Assembly (NCBI GenBank): GCA_025677815.1
Contig: JAIXMP010000003.1
Coordinates: 124,001-188,000, forward strand
Direction of reading: 5' to 3'
Source: Phascolomyces articulosus
Taxonomy: Eukaryota; Mucoromycota; Mucoromycetes; Mucorales; Lichtheimiaceae
DNA: 64,000 bases
Shown here piece by piece: positions 59,030 to 64,000 of the stretch (the stretch's first letter is position 1; the number at the start of each line of letters is the position of its first letter). Both the position numbers and the translations under genes were made by a program. The notes below the pieces were generated by a model. It ran no database searches. It had not been told where the DNA came from and saw only the letters and a list, made by a program, of their open reading frames with translations.

Positions 59030-61205
59030 ATGGCTCTATCGTTTTGGATTACGACGACATTAGTATCTATATGGCTAATATATCGATTTCTTCGTTTACG
59101 TACATTGAATAATGTCGAGGTGAATCGTCAACGCTTGATTCAAGATCTCAGAGGAGGAGAACCATTAGTGGATGGTGAATCACCACCCATATTTCTCGGT
59201 TTCTTTCATCCATACTGGTAAAATAGAATATATTCTTTCTTTCCCATTACACAATGTACCAGATCGATGCCATGAATCCATTGGGACTTATATATAATCT
59301 AAAGTAATGCAGGTGGTGGAGGAGAACGTGTTTTATGGACAGCTATTCGCGATGTACAAAAAGAGTATCCGCACGTTATTTGTGTCGTGTATACAGGAGA
59401 TATTGATGCTTCAAAAGAACAAATTTTATTTAGAGTCAAGGTAAGGAAGGGAAGGGAAAAAGGGAGAGAGATTGGGTCAGGATATCTGTCTATATATTAC
59501 GATTGCATATAAACTCATACTAATTCCCCCTCCCCAATTGATCCACTTAGAATCGTTTTAACATTGATCTGAATCCACGCACACTTTCCTTTGTTTATTT
59601 ACGCACACGATATCTTGTCGAAGACTCACGGTAAATATAATTTTCTCGATCATTTATAATATCGATTAAAACTGACACTATATGAAATATATAGATACCC
59701 ACGCTTCACGTTATTACTGCAAAGTCTGTCGTCTATTGTATTGGGATATGAAGCAATTAGTAAACTTGTACCTGATCTTTATTTTGGTAATCTATCCAAT
59801 CTTTATTGTTTATTTGCTGCTTATTATTTTTGATCTAAAACTAGGTTAACTTTTTTTTATTGATATTGTCGCTTTAGATACAATGGGTTATGCATTCACT
59901 TACCCACTCGTCCATTTCTTATCACACGTCAAAATAGCCACCTATACACACTATCCAACCATCAGGTACCATTTTTTTTTTTGGACGATCATCCATCCAA
60001 TATCGGGAAACAGGACTAATTATTTTAATAGTTCGGATATGCTTCAACGCGTTTATGAACGTCGAAGACAATATAATAATAATTCTGGATTTGCTCAAAG
60101 TGCCATTTGGACCTATGGTAAATTAATGTAAGTGATTACTTCCTTATTTTGCTCCTACTAAAAATAAGATCAAGGGAAGAATTAATATATTGATTTATAA
60201 AAATCAGGTACTATCATATGTTTGCTTGGGTCTATGGGTGGTGTGGTTCCTTTGCAGAAATTGTGATGGTCAATTCCACTTGGACCAAAGGACATGTGGA
60301 TAAACTTTGGAAAACGGATTCAGAGATTGTTTATCCGCCTTGTGATACGGAACGTCTTAATACACTTGATCTTCACAATCGAGCACCAAAGATTATTAGC
60401 GTTGCTCAATTCAGGTAAATAACAATAAATAAGTATAGAATTTAGTAAATTGGCATATTTTATGAAGGCTAACCAATGGATAGGCCAGAAAAAGATCATG
60501 CTATGCAAATACAAGCCTTGGCCAAATTATTTGAAAAACATCCCAAATGGAGAGAAGAAAAGGATATAGAATTAGTCATGATAGGAAGCTGTCGAAATGA
60601 AGGTGATGAGAAACGTATTTCTGACCTTAGAGCATTAGCACAAGATTTAGATATTGATGTAAGATTTTTTTTTGTTCCCCTATGACAATTGGTAACGCTA
60701 TAAATTTTCCTTCACTGACAACATTTTTTTTTATATAGAAATACGTTCGTTTTGAAGTCAATGCTTCATTTGATACACTTGTCGATTATTTGGGTAAAGG
60801 AAAGATTGGGTTACATACTATGTGGAATGAGCATTTTGGTATTGGTGTAGTAGAATACATGGTAAGAAAATCAGTCATCATTATAATGAGCAAAAGGAAA
60901 AACTTTGGACTGGATGATTCACATAGTATGATTATTATTCAAAATAGGCAGCTGGATTGATTCCAGTAGCCCATAATTCTGCAGGTCCCAAATTAGATAT
61001 TGTCACAGAATATGATGGTAGACCTGCGGGTTATTTGGCAGATTCAATCGATTCATTTGCAGATTGTCTTGATCAAGCCTTATCTCTTTCTGAACAAGAA
61101 GCCATCAAGATGTCATCCAATGCTCGTGCTGCTGCATCCGATAAGTTTTCTGAAGTTGCTTTTACTCGAGAAATGATGCGATCATTACGTAAATGGTTGA
61201 CATAA
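59030..61205 (+). CDS. ALG11: GDP-Man:Man3GlcNAc2-PP-dolichol alpha-1,2-mannosyltransferase
   Basis: Adds the fourth and fifth mannoses to the dolichol-linked N-glycan precursor on the cytosolic face of the ER. Ten exons: 59030-59217, 59305-59440, 59551-59630, 59695-59786, 59878-59965, 60032-60127, 60208-60414, 60484-60658, 60739-60861, 60948-61205. They join in frame to 480 residues (human 492). An N-terminal membrane anchor ([18 protein letters not shown]) is followed by the hallmark [17 protein letters not shown], then [41 protein letters not shown] and [19 protein letters not shown]. The GT4 acidic motif is in [20 protein letters not shown]. Cys-Asn of the hallmark is created at the first splice junction. 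The ATG at 59030 is preferred over an upstream one (58949) because family members begin just before the anchor. Confidence 0.96.
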
Positions 61206-61568
61206 GATATACCTCCTCTCACGTTTTATCCACGTCTCCATGTTCTTGGTTTTTCCTTCCATATGTACATAAGATGTTTTTTTAGACATATAATAAAAGA
61301 AATGAAGGATTCCATATTTAATTCTGAAACGCACAAACCAAAAGCACAAGAAGCATTTTTCCTTTTAATATATATATAAGTTTTCTGTCTAAAAAGAAAT
61401 GAATGTTATTTTGTATTTTGAAAAAAGGTAAACGGGAAGCAAGAAGAATTCGGATAAAACAAAAAAAAAGTGGTGAGTGAGTATAATAATGTTATATTTA
61501 AAGAAAAAAAAAGAAAAAAGATGTATATAGGATGCGGATACATTTGTTTTTTTTTATTGTAATTGAAT
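61206..61568. other. Convergent 3' spacer between ALG11 and NDUFA11
   Basis: 363 bp of A+T-rich 3' UTR sequence for two converging genes. Candidate AATAAA-like signals occur for both strands (ATAATAAAAG near 61290; TTTATT near 61553-61570 region on the other side). No other feature. Confidence 0.45.
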
Positions 61569-62344
61569 TTATGCTTGTTCCTCGGCCTTCTTATAACCCT
61601 TGAAGAATGAATCTCTGACATCCTTTCGTTCTTCCAAAGTCTTGCCTGCCATGGAACCCTTCAATTCACCAGAATATTCGTATGCAAACATAGTAGCACC
61701 AACACCAGCACAAGCAGCACACATTTTGGCAATCGAATGAGCTATTGTTATATATTTTATTAATATCAAACGAATCAATACCACATGGAACAAGGTACTT
61801 TTTTAAAGATACGCGTCTTTTTTTTCTTTTTCATGCTCCTTATTTCCCTTTCTCTTTTTTTTGCTTCCATTTTATGGGTCGAATAATATAAAACTATACT
61901 TACTCTTGATACCAGCTGCCAAACCAGCAGCGCAACCAGCAATACCGGCATTCAAAGCATCGTCTTCACCGCGAATACCCTTTGTAGCACATTCGGTAAT
62001 GGCGAAAATACCACCCATAGCGGCTATAATAATAAAATCATGACATTATATATAGAATTAGTTTCAAAGAAACAATAATGACGATCGTTTTTCGTGTATA
62101 TATATATGTTTTTTTTTGGTCGTCATTGTTGGTCCATTGTAATCGTTGTTTATTGAAAAAAAATGTAAGATCCATTACCGAAAATACCGATGGTGCCACC
62201 AGTTCGAGTAAAGACACCCTTAGCACCTTCCTTGTGCTTTTGTACGGTGTTCTGCATGGCAGACACAACAAGACCGAGTGAACCGGCAATGACAGTTGTT
62301 TTACCAGCTTCGTAGAGACAATCTTTGTTATCGTGCGCGGTCAT
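61569..62344 (-). CDS. NDUFA11: Complex I subunit B14.7 / NDUFA11 (Tim17-like four-helix membrane protein)
   Basis: Accessory membrane-arm subunit of mitochondrial complex I, in the Tim17/Tim22/Tim23 superfamily. Exons 62179-62344, 61904-62023 and 61569-61741 join in frame to 152 residues. Four hydrophobic Gly/Ala-rich helices can be followed: TTVIAGSLGLVVSAMQNTV, GGTIGIFGAAMGGIFAITE, DALNAGIAGCAAGLAAGI and SIAKMCAACAGVGATMFAYE. A charged C-terminus comes after (GKTLEERKDVRDSFFKGYKK). The pattern and the N-terminus (DNKDCLYEAGKTTVIAG) fit fungal B14.7 rather than Tim17 import proteins, but an import-related role is the main alternative. The ATG at 62344 is the first in frame. Confidence 0.85.
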
Positions 62345-62790
62345 TAGGGTGTGGTATAGCAAAAGAGCGGGGAGTTAATAACGGGTGAGAGGGTAGTGTT
62401 GGTTGAATAGTTGTTGTTTTGAAGGACTGAATTTTGCTTTTTTGTTACTCGGGCAAGCAGCTTCGAATTTGACGTCACAATTTTATGAGGTCTCTTTAAT
62501 TTAATAACTTTTTTTTTTATTAGTTAGTAGGAAGTTTTTTTTTTCTTCTTTCTATACATTCTTTTAACTTTTTTTTTGGAATGAATATTGACAACTGAAT
62601 AAATAGGATATACATTATTAATTTTCTTCTAATGAAGGCCTACATATTATCCTGGTGTTATACTTGAACGATAACAAGAAAAAGTAGAATATAGTAAACT
62701 ATCACTAAAAAAAAGTAACATAAAGGATTCTATAGTCACGCATAACAAGTACCCAAAGATCGTTTTGGATAATGCAACCCTTAAATGTAT
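62345..62790. promoter_or_regulatory. Upstream region of NDUFA11, 0.45 kb
   Basis: It should contain the NDUFA11 promoter; a TGACGTCA palindrome (perfect CRE-type site) occurs at about 62471-62478. The rest is A+T-rich with T runs. No gene is seen. Confidence 0.5.
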
Positions 62791-63010
62791 CTAATTTACT
62801 AGTAACCAGTGATATGCAACAAAGTCATCCAAGTATTGGTTAGCGTCGACCATCATTTCGATAGCATTAAACCACGTTTGCATATATAAAAGAGCCATAC
62901 TATCTCTTCCTCTGTCCCAAAATCCATTTCCTAACATTTGTCTTCCAACATAGTACGTAATCCTTTTTTTTCTCCAATGAAAACACAGTATTGAGAGTGA
63001 CGGCCTCCAT
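62791..63010 (-). pseudogene. Short coding-like fragment with an apparent frameshift in an A8 run
   Basis: An ATG at 63008-63010 starts MEAVTLNTVFSLEKK. After the A8 run the other frame is open to TAG at 62791-62793 and reads ITYYVGRQMLGNGFWDRGRD, SMALLYMQTWFNAIEMMVDA, then NQYLDDFVAYHWLLVN. The second part has a convincing protein composition. The two halves are joined only if one base is gained or lost in the A run. It could be a decayed repeat-encoded ORF or a last exon of an unrecognised gene; it is not a continuation of the HSPA12-like gene, which ends at 63352. Confidence 0.35.
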
Positions 63011-63351
63011 TTTACCAAAATAAAGAATATCAAACCTGAAGAGGGAAAAAAAAGAAATGAAAAAAAAAGTCAAAATACAAATAATGGATTGTAAAAATAA
63101 TAATAAAAAAAAGAGATGGAAACGATTGGGTCATTGGTATTTCAAGAGAAAAAAAACAAGTAATACAATATAAAAAAAAGAGGTTTGGTAAGAATAATGT
63201 GTTCGACAAGTGTAAGTGACATAAAGTTGGAGAGAGAAAGCAAAGTTGAATGTTGTGTGTCTGTCTGTAAGAGAGAATGTGTGAGAGATTTTTTTTCTTT
63301 CTAAAATGATAAAAGGTGAGGGAAGAGAGATCATTATTATTGTTATTACTA
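63011..63351. other. A+T-rich spacer downstream of the HSPA12-like gene
   Basis: 341 bp, purine-rich on the plus strand (T/C-rich on the minus strand). Frames here are Phe/Ser/Leu-rich low complexity. No feature is seen. Confidence 0.45.
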
Positions 63352-64000
63352 TTAATCGGTATCGAATGTGCAAGTGGTGCCATAAGTTTTACCGCGAATT
63401 ACAGCTATAAAAATAATCAAAAAGACGATTATTTAGTAAATATATATACTTTTATGGATAAAACAAGACAAAATAAGGTTTTTTACCTTCTACCCGAAGT
63501 TCGACTTCACCAAAGTACATTTTTATAGACAAATCAACCTTTTCACCTTCCATGACACCTGGAAGTGTTGGCATAGGAATAGTAAAGTTGGCGACCTTGC
63601 GAACGCCGGGACTGGTTGTATAACGAGGTTGTTCCTCAGTATCAGCAGCATAGAGTGTACATGTGGTATGATGGGGATAATAGGCGAAAAAGTCTTTGGA
63701 GACACAGTTATCAATATCTATAATAGTCATAATAATAATTTATGATTAAAAATTAGAAACTCATATCTAATTCATAAGACATACACATACACTCTTTTTT
63801 TCTCTATCTCAAACTTATTGTTTTGTTTATCCCAATTTACTATTTTTATCTATAAACAGGAAGCCTCCTCTTTCCTCACGATAAATAAAACAAAACTTAC
63901 CAAGTGCTTCACCACGTCGTACATAAACTGAGAAACGATTATCACAGCGCACACTACCATCCGCTCGAACAATCTTATAACTTGGAGGATCAATGCCTTC
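63352..64000 (-). CDS. HSPA12-like Hsp70-family protein, C-terminal part (runs off right edge)
   Basis: Visible exons 63901-64000 (partial), 63487-63717 and 63352-63404 encode the last 127 residues, phase-consistent across both introns. The sequence includes IDPPSYKIVRADGSVRCDN, RFSVYVRRGEALDIDNCVSK, FFAYYPHHTTCTLYAADTEE and PRYTTSPGVRKVANFTIPMP. It ends DLSIKMYFGEVELRVEAVI, then GKTYGTTCTFDTD. This block corresponds to the region after the actin-like ATPase fold in the HSPA12-type proteins that are expanded in Mucorales. The ATPase domain lies beyond the window, so the identification rests on the C-terminal block from family memory. Possible role: chaperone-like ATPase; substrates unknown. 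Confidence 0.7.

Overview
The window reads as nuclear DNA of an early-diverging filamentous fungus, most likely Mucoromycota (Mucorales-like). The evidence is strongly A+T-rich spacers full of homopolymers and microsatellites, genes split by short GT-AG introns (about 50-250 bp, many ending TATAG or ATTAG), exons of only 5 and 22 nt, Gln/Asn/Ser-rich regulatory proteins, an HSPA12-like Hsp70 and a LINE fragment. There is no operon structure, and I found no tRNA, rRNA or CRISPR. All exon structures were built by hand from splice sites, reading frame and family knowledge, without transcripts or database searches.

Layout. 1-520: start of a low-complexity, regulator-like protein running off the left edge (-). 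4440-7358: 75-kDa subunit of mitochondrial complex I (-). 8128-13282: a giant inverted repeat with arms of about 2.54 kb and a 70-bp spacer, each arm carrying one old-yellow-enzyme gene (converging) and a decayed ORF at the centre. 15253-17551: alpha-arrestin (-). 18161-19650: CHORD/CS-domain HSP90 co-chaperone (-). 19651-28845: 9.2 kb without a confident gene, holding ORF relics and candidate microproteins. 28846-30110: NsdD-type GATA factor (-). 31426-33970: Sgf73/ataxin-7-like SAGA subunit (-). 34412-36862: acyl-CoA synthetase with a 5-nt exon (-). 37773-38090: 5'-truncated LINE insertion with poly(A) and a 15-bp target-site duplication. 43246-44048: Gln-rich protein with a WWE-like C-terminus (-). 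44546-45061: single-pass membrane protein (-). 46924-47180: 34-residue zinc-knuckle microprotein candidate (-). 49833-52559: CAS1/CASD1-type polysaccharide O-acetyltransferase (-). About 54.1-54.4 kb: structured element with two strong hairpins. 55730-56880: U2 snRNP A' (+). 57461-58038: small mitochondrial-type protein (-). 59030-61205: ALG11 mannosyltransferase (+). 61569-62344: complex I B14.7/NDUFA11 (-). 63352-64000: 3' end of an HSPA12-like gene (-).

The genes are housekeeping and regulatory functions placed side by side, not one pathway. Two subunits of respiratory complex I are 54 kb apart. The secretory/cell-surface theme (ALG11, CAS1-like, arrestin) and the chromatin/transcription theme (GATA, Sgf73) look coincidental. 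The most unusual object is the near-perfect palindrome. It either duplicated an oxidoreductase gene very recently, so that read-through transcripts could fold into long hairpins, or is an assembly artefact. The text says how to tell.
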